From: Bacillota bacterium
GTDB taxonomy: Bacteria; Bacillota; UBA4882; UBA8346
Direction: 5' to 3'
DNA length: 64,000 bases
NCBI GenBank assembly: GCA_023415835.1
Contig: JAEZJK010000122.1
Coordinates: 1-64,000 of the forward strand
This document shows positions 51,083 through 59,711 of this stretch, piece by piece (the first letter of the stretch is position 1; every line of letters starts with the position of its first letter). A model generated the notes under the pieces. The model did no database searches, had not been told where the DNA came from, and saw only the letters and a program-made list of their open reading frames with translations. Position numbers and translations under genes: made by a program.

Positions 51083-52697
51083 TCCGGTTATTACTTTATT
51101 CCGAAAAGAGATCCGCCAAAATGGATTCATTTATTTATTTCCCTTTATCTTGATTATCATTGCTTTAACCTTTCAAAAAGTTTTAGCTCAACTACTCACC
51201 GTAACCTGGGCTAAAAATTTTGCGGTTGCTATTCCGGTGGCCTTGGCATTTTCCTATGCGTTACAAGCCTTTGATTTGGAAGAAAACAGTCAAACCCGGG
51301 ATTTCTTATTGACTAAACCGGTAACTATATGGCAAATCACCATCGCCAAATATTTTAGTGGTGTATTAGTCCTTTTACCACTAACTATTCTCTGGCAGTA
51401 CGCACTGGTTCCCGAGTTGCTTCAATGGCCGAATCTAATTAACCTCGGAAGTTTTTGGTTTTTAGCATATCTCTTATTAATTGTGATCGTTTATAGTATC
51501 AGTTTTGCCATAGCCGCTTGGGTCAAAGGCCCTAAAAAACTAATTGCCGCCATTTTCGTTTCGGCCGTTGGAACAATTTGGTTTTTCTACGGTTGGCTGG
51601 AATTTCTAACTCTACTATATCTAGCCCCACCAACCGGCGGGCTCCCGATCTCCTTAGCGATCCTAACCATCACTTTAACTTCACTGATTGCTTTAATCAA
51701 ATTATTGTTGGTTATGATCGATAGCAAGCTCTTAAACCATTCCCTGGCCGAATTATTCCCCCGCATAAAAACCTTCTTGCCATTACTATTGTTTCCGTTA
51801 TTATTTTATACCGCTAATCTTTTCCAAAAACCGGAGATTCGCCCCTTTAACTCATTATTATATTGTCTCTACGGGTCTGAAGAACCTTTTTATGCGGTTG
51901 ATGTCACCAAACAGCCTCAGGGAGGGCTTTTTGCCTTAACCGATGTCAGAGGCAGGCTGGGAATAGCCAAACCCGGCGAATGCCCAACCGTCATCTACCA
52001 GGGCGAAAAAACCGTTAATAATCTGCTGTCGAAACCTGTCTGGTCGCCCGATGGCGACAAGATCGCCTTTAACGAAAACGGAACCATCAAAGTTATATCA
52101 CTCTCTCAGAAAAAAACCCTTAGTTTGATGAAGGGAGACATCCCCTTCTGGTCCGCTGATTCCAACCTTCTTTTAGTGGCTACTAAACTAGCTGCCACTC
52201 AGGAACCGGCGGCTTCGGTACCTTTCAATCACTACCGGCTTTCCTATCTTTCGCTTAGTTCTCAAAAGTATTATCATCTCCAAGGAACTCTCTCTTTCCC
52301 GGGGCACTCCCTTTTTTGGCACTCCAATAGGAATATCATTCTAGCTGTTACCGATTTCTGGCAAATTGCGGTAATGGACCTAAATAACGGTAAAGTTGAA
52401 ATGGTCAAAATGCCTCTACCGCCTAAGCCGAAGCAGATCTTTTTAACGGAAATAGCCCCCTTGGGAAACGATTCATATCGAATAGCCGTTTTTACTGATT
52501 TAAAAGTGTCAAATAGCAATGATAACCGTTTCAGTTATAACTTACAGCTTTACGAATTTTCATTTAACAACCAAAAACCGATCTTAACGGCCAGTTTAAA
52601 AAATCAAAAATTCCAGGATATATTAATAAATCCCGGGGCAGATAAAGCCTGGGGTAGTAATTCCTTTGGCGCCTATCGTAAAATCAATCTTCCTTGA
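51075..52697 (+). CDS. ABC-2 permease fused to a beta-propeller-like domain
   Basis: 540 residues. The first 250 form about six transmembrane helices, with DFLLTKPVTIWQITIAKYFS typical of ABC-2 permeases. After the last helix (about 232-250) comes a soluble region of around 290 residues. It contains the TolB/PD40-like repeat PVWSPDGDKIAFNENGTIKV and further strands (PFWSADSNLLLVAT, HSLFWHSNRNIILAVTD), suggesting a beta-propeller. By topology this domain should lie outside the membrane, but orientation is not certain. ABC-2 permeases do not usually carry such a domain. It is paired with the next gene, which has the same architecture. Confidence 0.85.
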   Translation: MINPVITLFRKEIRQNGFIYLFPFILIIIALTFQKVLAQLLTVTWAKNFAVAIPVALAFSYALQAFDLEENSQTRDFLLTKPVTIWQITIAKYFSGVLVLLPLTILWQYALVPELLQWPNLINLGSFWFLAYLLLIVIVYSISFAIAAWVKGPKKLIAAIFVSAVGTIWFFYGWLEFLTLLYLAPPTGGLPISLAILTITLTSLIALIKLLLVMIDSKLLNHSLAELFPRIKTFLPLLLFPLLFYTANLFQKPEIRPFNSLLYCLYGSEEPFYAVDVTKQPQGGLFALTDVRGRLGIAKPGECPTVIYQGEKTVNNLLSKPVWSPDGDKIAFNENGTIKVISLSQKKTLSLMKGDIPFWSADSNLLLVATKLAATQEPAASVPFNHYRLSYLSLSSQKYYHLQGTLSFPGHSLFWHSNRNIILAVTDFWQIAVMDLNNGKVEMVKMPLPPKPKQIFLTEIAPLGNDSYRIAVFTDLKVSNSNDNRFSYNLQLYEFSFNNQKPILTASLKNQKFQDILINPGADKAWGSNSFGAYRKINLP

Positions 52698-52707
52698 GGT
52701 GGTTAAA

Positions 52708-54366
52708 ATGCCCCTTTATGTTGTAAAACCCTTAATCAAAAATCTTTTTCATTCGCTGTTATTAACCGGGAATGAGTTAAAACGAAACGTTCCCGCTTGG
52801 CTAGCGCCATTACCGGTATTACTGGAAACCATTTGGTGGAGTTCAAGGCATGAGTGGGGGACAATTACTTTAAATGCTTCCGGGACTTGGCTATATCTGC
52901 TAACCGGTATCATCTTGATGATGGTTTACGGCTTACAATCGTTTAGCAGTGAAGCGGATCGGAAAACATTAGACTTTATCCTTACTAAACCTATTTCGCT
53001 ATATTCAATCATTTTTGTCAAGTACCTGACTGGCCTGTCTATCTTTTGGGGTTGGCGCTTTCTTTTTAATATCTTTTTAAAGCCTAACCTTACCCTTTTG
53101 ACTTTACCAATAGGATTTGGATCCGAATGGATTACCCTTATTTTATTGATTGTCCATGCTGTCAGTTTTTTCTCTGGGCTTTTGGCCAGAGGCCTGGAAC
53201 GTTTTTTCCTAATTACAGTCATGACCCTAATTATGGGTTCCGGAGCATATTATCTCTGGAAAAAAATTTTCACCTTAATTACAGTCAATTTCCTCTGGTT
53301 TGACATTCCGCCCCAGCTATTGTTCTTCCTTGAAAAACTCGTTCCTTACTATTTGACAGCCCTCTGTCTGTTTGCACCAATCATCGGGGTAATCTGGTGC
53401 TTAAAGAATAAGATTTGTATCTACCGGTTCAAACCCGGCCTGTGGTTGATGGGGATTTGGTTATTAACCCTTTTGATCATTGAATTAGCCGGATTTATCT
53501 TTAACCCGCCGGTTTGGCCTGATCTTAACGTCAAATCCGGCGACTGGGACAACAAAAGCGGAATTGTATTAGCAAGCGTCAAAAATGAGGGATCCTATCC
53601 TAAAGCCTCAAATTATCAATCATACCTTAGTTTAAACCGGATCGGCCAAAAACCCCGGGTAATTTATGATGGTACTAATCTTAACAACCCCCGTTTTTCC
53701 CCGGACGGCAACCGAATTGTTTTTTCCGAAAACGGCCGCTTGAAAATTTACGATCTAACAAAGAGAACCGTTGCTGAGATTGGCGAGGGCGAAGTAGCCG
53801 CCTGGGACGAAGCTGGAATGAGGTTAATCGCAGGAAAAAAAATCGGCTCAAACGGCCTTAGCCTACTTTATCAGATTGACTTAAAAAATAATAAGGCCCG
53901 GCTGCTAACCTCAGAAAGTTTAAATCTGACCGATCTGGTTTGGGATTCCCACCGGGACCGTTTATATATCTTTGGTTTTACCGATCAACTAAAATGTATG
54001 GACTTGAAGGATAATTCGGTTAAAGAATTACACTTTCCTGAGCACGATAAACCAAAGCATTTCGGAGCCGTTAAACCCAATCTCCGTTTTCAAAAAGAAG
54101 ATCGCTTGATCTTTATCGGCCAAGTCTTTGCGCGGATTGTTAAAGTTTATATTCTTGACCTGGAAACCGAATTAATCAGGCTGTCCGAAGAAAAAAACGA
54201 TTTTAGGATCCTTACCAACGGTCCGTTACTCTTTAACCAAGAGGGGACAGCTTATCTTTGGCACAGAATCGACGGGGGATTTGTATATCAGGGGGCTTAT
54301 TATGAAAGAGAGCCTCACGGACACGTTCATGAAGATAATGGGCACGATTGCGAACATCTTCATTAA
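52708..54366 (+). CDS. ABC-2 permease fused to a beta-propeller-like domain, His-rich tail
   Basis: 552 residues, a paralogue of the upstream permease. It has six or so helices (about 1-255) with LDFILTKPISLYSIIFVKYL. A soluble domain of around 290 residues follows, containing PRFSPDGNRIVFSENGRLKI and VWDSHRDRLYIFGFTDQL. The last 20 residues are metal-ligand-rich: GHVHEDNGHDCEHLH. Such a tail suggests binding of Ni, Zn, Co or Cu. The nearby nikR gene is consistent with a metal connection, but nothing proves it. GAGGTGG is 6 bases before the ATG chosen. The stop of the previous gene lies 10 bp upstream, so all three genes form one operon. Confidence 0.85.
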   Translation: MPLYVVKPLIKNLFHSLLLTGNELKRNVPAWLAPLPVLLETIWWSSRHEWGTITLNASGTWLYLLTGIILMMVYGLQSFSSEADRKTLDFILTKPISLYSIIFVKYLTGLSIFWGWRFLFNIFLKPNLTLLTLPIGFGSEWITLILLIVHAVSFFSGLLARGLERFFLITVMTLIMGSGAYYLWKKIFTLITVNFLWFDIPPQLLFFLEKLVPYYLTALCLFAPIIGVIWCLKNKICIYRFKPGLWLMGIWLLTLLIIELAGFIFNPPVWPDLNVKSGDWDNKSGIVLASVKNEGSYPKASNYQSYLSLNRIGQKPRVIYDGTNLNNPRFSPDGNRIVFSENGRLKIYDLTKRTVAEIGEGEVAAWDEAGMRLIAGKKIGSNGLSLLYQIDLKNNKARLLTSESLNLTDLVWDSHRDRLYIFGFTDQLKCMDLKDNSVKELHFPEHDKPKHFGAVKPNLRFQKEDRLIFIGQVFARIVKVYILDLETELIRLSEEKNDFRILTNGPLLFNQEGTAYLWHRIDGGFVYQGAYYEREPHGHVHEDNGHDCEHLH

Positions 54367-54389
54367 CACAAACATGAAGAACCATAAAT

Positions 54390-54540
54390 TCAGTCAATTG
54401 CACCCAGTTGTCTTAACAGATCCTCATTTGCAATATTAGCCGTCTGACAGTCTAAATTGATTTTCCCTTCTTCCAAAAGGACAACTCTGGAACATAATTC
54501 GGTGACCAAGTCCAAATCATGGGTTGCCACTAGCATAGCC
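54390..54540 (-). pseudogene. 3' remnant of a Ni/Co-type ABC ATPase gene
   Basis: Reading leftwards from 54536, the frame gives MLVATHDLDLVTELCSRVVL, then LEEGKINLDCQTANIANEDL and a stop at 54390. This is the H-loop and C-terminal tail of an energy-coupling ATPase of the CbiO/NikO type (ATHDLdLvxelcdRvvvLxeGk). Walker A, signature and Walker B are missing. It begins 18 bp after nikR, suggesting that the body of a nikMN(Q)O locus was deleted, leaving this tail. Confidence 0.75.
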
Positions 54541-54558
54541 TAACTTGAAAACCAATTA

Positions 54559-54978
54559 TTAGATATTTTCCCCAGTTGTGGTGAAGACTAATTTACAATG
54601 TTTAACTCCTTTGTTGCTACTCAATCTCCCGGCGATAACCTGAATTTCGCTTGGCTTTCCCCTAATCACCATTACTTCGAGGCAGTTATGGGCATCTAAA
54701 TGGACATGCAAAACCGACACGATTCGGTCATGGTATTCATGTTGCAGATCAGTCAATCGATCCGCCAATTCCCTTAAATGATGGTTGAAGACTAATGTCA
54801 CCGTTCCCACTACCGTAGCCTCACCCGAACTCCATTGTTCTTCAATCAAATAATCACGGATTAAATCACGGATTGCCTCGGAACGGTTGGTATAGCCTTT
54901 GCTCCCAATCAACCGGTCATACTCTTCCAACAACTTCGAATCGATCGATACCCCAAAACGTTGCAAATCGGATTCCAT
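54559..54978 (-). CDS. nikR: Nickel-responsive regulator NikR
   Basis: 139 residues. The ribbon-helix-helix domain reads RFGVSIDSKLLEEYDRLIGS with NRSEAIRDLIRDYL. The C-terminal ACT-like metal domain contains HVHLDAHNCLEVMVIRGKPS, which supplies the His-x-His and Cys nickel ligands, plus an upstream His in HHLRELADRL. NikR represses nickel uptake genes when Ni is ample. Here its usual target is reduced to an ATPase tail, so it may regulate distant genes or the adjacent ABC-2 operon. GGAGG is 5 bases before the ATG. Confidence 0.93.
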   Translation of the reverse strand: MESDLQRFGVSIDSKLLEEYDRLIGSKGYTNRSEAIRDLIRDYLIEEQWSSGEATVVGTVTLVFNHHLRELADRLTDLQHEYHDRIVSVLHVHLDAHNCLEVMVIRGKPSEIQVIAGRLSSNKGVKHCKLVFTTTGENI

Positions 54979-55232
54979 TACATCCTCCATTGATAGTGGT
55001 TTTTAAAATTAATTGTGGGCTTGTCCAAGATTTGGTCTACTATTCAAATTTCCCAAATTTATAGCAAAAAAATGCTCTATTGTTAATTTTACCTGGTTTG
55101 GCCATACTTTCCTAAAGGTTTTACGTTTATACCAGCGAAATCTATTCTTACCAGAAAGGAGAGGGGCTGGTAGATTGGGGATTTGTTGGTTACAGTTACA
55201 AAATAATAGCGAAGTCGAAAGGAGAGATTCAA

Positions 55233-55901
55233 TTGAAAAGAACATCTAAATTAGCATTAATCCTGATCCTGATAGTTAGCCTTCTGGCAATTGGAATCGT
55301 TCCTACGTTGGCTTATGGTAATTACTATTCCACTAAATGCTCAACAAGCCAAAACTATTATTACAATTTAGGTTCCTACCGGACAAAGTATTATTTCTAT
55401 CGAAACACTCCCACTACCAAACCGGTTCAACCGACTCAGCCTAGCCAGCCGAGTCAGCCGAGTCAGCCGAGCCAACCAACCCCTACCACGCCAACCAATC
55501 CCGGGACATCGTCCGCTTTGACAGCTGATGAAGCTAAAATGGTGAATCTGGTAAATCAAGCCCGGCTCGGGCAAGGCGTCAAAGCATTAACTGTCAACTC
55601 CCAACTGGTAACCCTGGCCCGTCGTAAAAGCCAGGATATGGTGGATAATAATTATTTCTCACACACTTCTCCCACTTATGGTTCACCTTTTGATATGATG
55701 AAAAGTGCAGGGGTCAAGTACTCAACGGCCGGTGAAAATATAGCCGGTGCAGCTACCACCGAGAGCGCACATCAAAATCTCATGAACAGCTCGGGACATC
55801 GCGCCAACATTTTAAATTCCAGCTTCACACAGATCGGTATCGGTATTGTCTCCGGTAGCCAGTACGGCAAGATATTCACCCAAATGTTCATTGGTATCTG
55901 A
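55233..55901 (+). CDS. Secreted CAP (SCP/YkwD) domain protein
   Basis: 222 residues. A signal peptide (KLALILILIVSLLAIGIVP) is followed by a Tyr-rich stretch and a repetitive linker TQPSQPSQPSQPSQPTPTTP encoded by a 9-bp tandem DNA repeat. The CAP domain (about 103-222) shows LARRKSQDMVDNNYFSHTSP, GENIAGA and the SSGHRANILNSSFTQIGIG motif. YkwD-type proteins are exported, often spore- or wall-associated. The start is TTG, after GAAAGGAGAG. The linker length may vary between strains because of slippage. Confidence 0.9.
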   Translation: MKRTSKLALILILIVSLLAIGIVPTLAYGNYYSTKCSTSQNYYYNLGSYRTKYYFYRNTPTTKPVQPTQPSQPSQPSQPSQPTPTTPTNPGTSSALTADEAKMVNLVNQARLGQGVKALTVNSQLVTLARRKSQDMVDNNYFSHTSPTYGSPFDMMKSAGVKYSTAGENIAGAATTESAHQNLMNSSGHRANILNSSFTQIGIGIVSGSQYGKIFTQMFIGI

Positions 55902-56024
55902 GCGAGTTTCATAATTACAAAAATTTATCTTCGCACGCAATATATAGTGTAGGTTTTATTTTAGTCTATCAATATGTTGTATGCGAAGCCGAAAAAAAGG
56001 AATTATGAAACCGCCTAATCTAGA

Positions 56025-56459
56025 TTATTCATTCCGGGAGACTAAGGTCTCCCGGTTTTTTTTGATCTTGGCCTTAAAATCAAATCTAACTTTTTCGATT
56101 GAAAATTTGGCACTTTGGATAAAGTTCATTACTTGCCGTGGCAACCAAGTAATAGCTCTCCAAAACTTGAGGTAGATCCGGATTAATTTCTGGCTGAAGG
56201 TCATATAATAAAAAGCCAGTCCGGTCCCAAGCGCTAGCCAAACATAAAACCGCAACTCTAACCAGGTACTCCAATAAATCAAAGGGACTATCAATAATAA
56301 AGACAGGCTCCAAAACAATAAATCCCCGAGATTATCAATTAGTTTATTAACCCTAATCGTACTCCGGAATACACGGTATAAATCATAAAAACCTCCTAAA
56401 ACGATTCCGGTTAAGAACAAAATTAAAAAGGAGTTAAACTGAAGGTTTACATATTCCAA
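56025..56459 (-). CDS. yabQ: Spore cortex protein YabQ
   Basis: 144 residues with four predicted transmembrane helices. It begins NLQFNSFLILFLTGIVLGGF and has YDLYRVFRSTIRVNKLIDNL GD, typical of YabQ, which is needed for spore cortex formation in Bacillus. Normally adjacent to yabP, here it is separated from it by a lytic transglycosylase gene. Its last codons overlap a rho-independent terminator read from the other strand. Confidence 0.88.
   Translation of the reverse strand: MEYVNLQFNSFLILFLTGIVLGGFYDLYRVFRSTIRVNKLIDNLGDLLFWSLSLLLIVPLIYWSTWLELRFYVWLALGTGLAFYYMTFSQKLIRIYLKFWRAITWLPRQVMNFIQSAKFSIEKVRFDFKAKIKKNRETLVSRNE
56034..56063 (+). terminator. Terminator of the CAP-protein gene, inside the 3' end of yabQ
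   Basis: CCGGGAGAC/GTCTCCCGG stem with loop TAAG, then eight Ts on the plus strand. It lies about 130 bp after the CAP-gene stop. Confidence 0.85.
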
Positions 56460-56521
56460 AAAATCCCCCTCCCGAAATCATATCTATAATCAACTTATGC
56501 ATTGGGAAGGGATTATAAAAC

Positions 56522-57379
56522 TTACTTCCTAAAGAGTTTTCGGTTAGCCCACCAAAAAAGAATCAGCCAGCATGAAAAAGTAATACCAAACAGCCATTTT
56601 AAACCATGCTGCAATTGAATCGATAGTTTTAACTGTTGGTCAATGGTGTATTTTCGCAGATCCTGCCAGGAAGAAATGGTGCGTTGAATATAACTCCTAG
56701 TTTCACTATATTTAGGCGCCTTCCCCGGCCTGACATTGGAGATCCCCGCATTATAAGCTTCCAGCGCTAAATCGATCCGGCCTTGATACTTATCAAGCAG
56801 ATCACGCAGGTACTTTACTCCGGTGCGGACATTAGCGTCCGGATCGAAAATACAATCTCCCTGGCTGCAGACACGCCGATCTTTATGATTTCCCTCACAT
56901 AACGAATCGTTATTATACTCTTGCCAAACTTCAGGCATGATTTGCATTAGTCCCCTGGCGCCCGCTCGCGAAATGACCATCGACTGAAAATTACTTTCCG
57001 ATTTAATTACCGCATAAACCAGATTAGGGTCAACACTATATTGAAGCGCATATTTATTAATGGTTTTAATAATTGGCCTTAAATCTCCGGACAAAATTTC
57101 CCGGCTCTCAATTTGAGTCGAGACCATTCGTAATGTTTTAAATAAAGGAATATCATTCATTAAAATCCCAATTCCGGTCAATCCCATCACCACAGTGGTG
57201 AATAAAAAAAAGGCATAAAGCCAACTATGGTCGAGCATCCCTTTACGCCTGAAAGAATCAGCCAACAGCACCAACGGGCTAATCACCAATTTTAGAAGGA
57301 CAATAATAATCCGTTGCCAAGTTGGTTGCCGGCGTTTAATTTTCTTATTGGCAGGAGCGGTTGAAGTTCGAGAAATCAT
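56522..57379 (-). CDS. Membrane-anchored lytic transglycosylase
   Basis: 285 residues. Hydrophobic segments near 24-40, 53-72 and at the C-terminus flank an SLT domain (about 105-215). That domain has VIKSESNFQSMVISRAGARG with the catalytic Glu, LMQIMPEVW and LALEAYNAGISNV. A Cys-rich insertion (CEGNHKDRRVCSQGDC) lies inside it. It would cleave peptidoglycan outside the membrane. Placement between yabP and yabQ suggests a role in cortex or engulfment peptidoglycan. GAGGTG precedes the ATG. Confidence 0.88.
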   Translation of the reverse strand: MISRTSTAPANKKIKRRQPTWQRIIIVLLKLVISPLVLLADSFRRKGMLDHSWLYAFFLFTTVVMGLTGIGILMNDIPLFKTLRMVSTQIESREILSGDLRPIIKTINKYALQYSVDPNLVYAVIKSESNFQSMVISRAGARGLMQIMPEVWQEYNNDSLCEGNHKDRRVCSQGDCIFDPDANVRTGVKYLRDLLDKYQGRIDLALEAYNAGISNVRPGKAPKYSETRSYIQRTISSWQDLRKYTIDQQLKLSIQLQHGLKWLFGITFSCWLILFWWANRKLFRK

Positions 57380-57443
57380 TATTGCACCTCTATTATTAAT
57401 TTCGATGCCCTTTTTAGAACTCCTGCATTTTCTGTTTCCAGTA

Positions 57444-57731
57444 CTATTTAATTAACTTGCTAAAAAATCCCTTTCCTCTTTTTACCAAATCTTGATCGGT
57501 ATAAACCAGCGAACAAATATCGCCGTCAATCACCACATGGCCTTGATCAATATTTAGTTGTTGCACATGCAAATGACCGCCTTTAATTTCCAATACCCCG
57601 GCTACAGTCTCCAAGATTAATAGATCTTCTTCATAACTTCCCAGATTGGTTACCCCGTCGATCGCCAATAGGTTTCGATTGCTCAGGGTAATTTGATGCG
57701 TTTGGTCTGTAAATTTTCGCTTTTCTTCCAA
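57444..57731 (-). CDS. yabP: Sporulation protein YabP
   Basis: 95 residues. The YabP core HQITLSNRNLLAIDGVTNLG and LLILETVAGVLEIKGGHLHV leads to HVVIDGDICSLVY. YabP takes part in cortex assembly under sigma-E control in Bacillus. The start is TTG, 7 bases after GGGGGG. First gene of the yabP-transglycosylase-yabQ group. Confidence 0.9.
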   Translation of the reverse strand: MEEKRKFTDQTHQITLSNRNLLAIDGVTNLGSYEEDLLILETVAGVLEIKGGHLHVQQLNIDQGHVVIDGDICSLVYTDQDLVKRGKGFFSKLIK

Positions 57732-57806
57732 ACTTATCCCCCCTCATCCATTGGTACAAGATATTCAAAATAGGAAAAGGTTAGAAGTTTGAAAGGTTCA
57801 AATAAC

Positions 57807-57830
57807 AAAAGGCCTCCTAAGCAGCCTTTT
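57807..57830. terminator. Terminator between the SpoIID-like gene and yabP
   Basis: AAAAGGC/GCCTTTT stem about 30 bp beyond the SpoIID-like stop; T/A runs on both sides. Confidence 0.65.
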
Positions 57831-57856
57831 TTAATAGATTGTAACTAATGAGTGAG

Positions 57857-58819
57857 TTACCAAATCTTTGAAATATGTGTCCTGGGATAGTAGTGTTTAA
57901 CTATATCTTTGGGTGATCTATTCTCTTTAGCCAGGGCATAAGATCCCCACTGACATAAACCGACTCCGTGACCGAATCCTCTCCCTTTAACCGTAATCCT
58001 GCCCGGTTCATTTTTAATTTCGCTCAAAATCCAAATTGAACGAAGTTTTTCCGGTCCCACATTTATCCTGAAGTCTGCACCGTTTACATTAGTACTGCCT
58101 TTATCTCCGGTAAACTTAAGTAAAGTAGCCCGCTGGCTTTTACTCCTTTTTAAGACCTCCATGGCCTTTATGGTTCCCAACTCCGGCTGGTTCAACTTTT
58201 TTAGGGCCTCGTTAATTTCAGAACTTGTTAATACTGCTTGCCAGTATAGTTCATTCTTAGGGATGATTTTTTCCTCGGGACACTTCACCGAGCGAATGTA
58301 AGGCGGTTCCGGCCCCTTATAGCCCAACCCATCTTTTGCCAAAGCAGTCTGCCCCCCGCAACTTGCTGAATACCAGCCTTTAATGTATCTGTTTTTATAG
58401 GTTAGAACCAACCCCTTAGTCATTTTAACCGCATTCATGATTGTCGGGGTAATGTTGGCGGCATTATAAGCCTGTGCTTCCTTTTCGTCGGTGGAGATGT
58501 CGGTATTATGAATCTTTCTGGTTCCACCCCGGGCTAAAAATTCCATCGTAAACGTCCGGGCGATAATGGCCTGAGCAGCATAGGCATTAAGGGGCCATCC
58601 CGGTTTCATTTCTCCGGCAACCACTCCTAGTAAGTACTCTTCGATATCCATTTTCTTAACCTGCTTGGTCGCTTTCATATAGACAGTAATTACCGGCGGC
58701 TTACCAAAACGGGTAACCAAGTTTTTAATCAAGGTACCCTCTTTGCCAGGGCAACCGGCACTTATGACTACTGTTATTACCAGAACCAACGCCAGCAGAT
58801 GATGCTGTTTTTTAAACAT
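57857..58819 (-). CDS. SpoIID/LytB-domain lipoprotein
   Basis: 320 residues. A lipoprotein signal (ALVLVITVVISAGC) precedes a SpoIID/LytB domain: MDIEEYLLGVVAGEMKPGWP, LNAYAAQAIIARTFTMEFLA, HNTDISTDEKEAQAY and GWYSASCGGQT. It ends with GRGFGHGVGLCQWGSYALAK. SpoIID is a peptidoglycan lytic transglycosylase active during engulfment. Placement after mazG rather than near spoIIQ/spoIIID suggests a paralogue, so I do not give the gene symbol. Confidence 0.9.
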   Translation of the reverse strand: MFKKQHHLLALVLVITVVISAGCPGKEGTLIKNLVTRFGKPPVITVYMKATKQVKKMDIEEYLLGVVAGEMKPGWPLNAYAAQAIIARTFTMEFLARGGTRKIHNTDISTDEKEAQAYNAANITPTIMNAVKMTKGLVLTYKNRYIKGWYSASCGGQTALAKDGLGYKGPEPPYIRSVKCPEEKIIPKNELYWQAVLTSSEINEALKKLNQPELGTIKAMEVLKRSKSQRATLLKFTGDKGSTNVNGADFRINVGPEKLRSIWILSEIKNEPGRITVKGRGFGHGVGLCQWGSYALAKENRSPKDIVKHYYPRTHISKIW

Positions 58820-58889
58820 ATCGCTTCTTCCTCCTGAGTATTATTGCGATATATTTAGCATCTCATTTCAAAATCATTTTATTCCGGCT

Positions 58890-59711
58890 TTATTCGTTAG
58901 CTTTGGCCTCTTCCCATAGGGAATCCATCTCAGCTAAGGTCATTTCGGTTAAGTTTTTTCCAGCCCCAGCCGCCTCTTTTTCAATATATTGAAACCTATC
59001 GATAAACTTCTTGTTTGTTCTGAGAAGGGCCAATTCAGGGTTAATTTTCATAAACCTGCCAACATTAACCAAAGCAAAGAGGATATCGCCAAACTCCTCT
59101 TCAAGCTTGTCCCATTCTGGAACATGCGGAACCGGCGCTGTTTCCGATTGGAGCAATTCTTCAAATTCGCTGAACTCTTCCTTTACCTTATTTAGAGGCC
59201 CTTCCAGGTAATTCCAGTCAAACCCTACTTTAGCCGCTTTCGATTGTAGTTTTTCAGCTTTCATCAAAGCCGGTAAATCTTTGGGTACTCCATCTAAGAC
59301 CGATTTACGCTCTCCGGGCAGTTCGCTTTTTTTGATTTTCTCCCAGTTTTCGATGACCCCTGAAACACTGGAAACTTTTATATCGCCGAAAACGTGAGGG
59401 TGCCTACGAATTAATTTTTCGCTAATCCCATTGATAACATCCTCGATTTTAAAAAGCCCTGCTTCCTCAGCTAATTGTGAATGAAATACAATTTGTAACA
59501 ATAAATCACCCAGTTCCTCACAGAGCTTATCCGGCCTTCCAGAATCAATCGCTTCCACAACCTCGTATGTTTCTTCAATAACACATGGTTTAAGTGATAC
59601 ATGGCTTTGTTCCCGGTCCCAAGGACAACCCTGGTCACTACGGAGCTTGGCCATAATTTCGACTAATCTTTTCATAGCAGTATCCGGGCTGGTTAAATTC
59701 GGATCAGGCAT
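58890..59711 (-). CDS. mazG: Nucleoside triphosphate pyrophosphohydrolase MazG
   Basis: 273 residues with two MazG folds. The first has CPWDREQSHVSLKPCVIEET YEV and EELGDLLLQIVFH, carrying the EExxE and ExxD metal ligands. The second is KVKEEFSEFEELL with EEEFGDILFALVNVGRF. It hydrolyses non-canonical or excess NTPs. In Bacillus the homologue YabN is fused to a methyltransferase domain; here only the MazG part exists. The ATG overlaps the stop of spoVB (TAATG). Confidence 0.93.
   Translation of the reverse strand: MPDPNLTSPDTAMKRLVEIMAKLRSDQGCPWDREQSHVSLKPCVIEETYEVVEAIDSGRPDKLCEELGDLLLQIVFHSQLAEEAGLFKIEDVINGISEKLIRRHPHVFGDIKVSSVSGVIENWEKIKKSELPGERKSVLDGVPKDLPALMKAEKLQSKAAKVGFDWNYLEGPLNKVKEEFSEFEELLQSETAPVPHVPEWDKLEEEFGDILFALVNVGRFMKINPELALLRTNKKFIDRFQYIEKEAAGAGKNLTEMTLAEMDSLWEEAKANE

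Noticed and set aside
55428..55490. Possible CRISPR-like short repeats
   Set aside because: These are 9-bp in-frame repeats that encode the Ser-Gln-Pro linker of the CAP protein.
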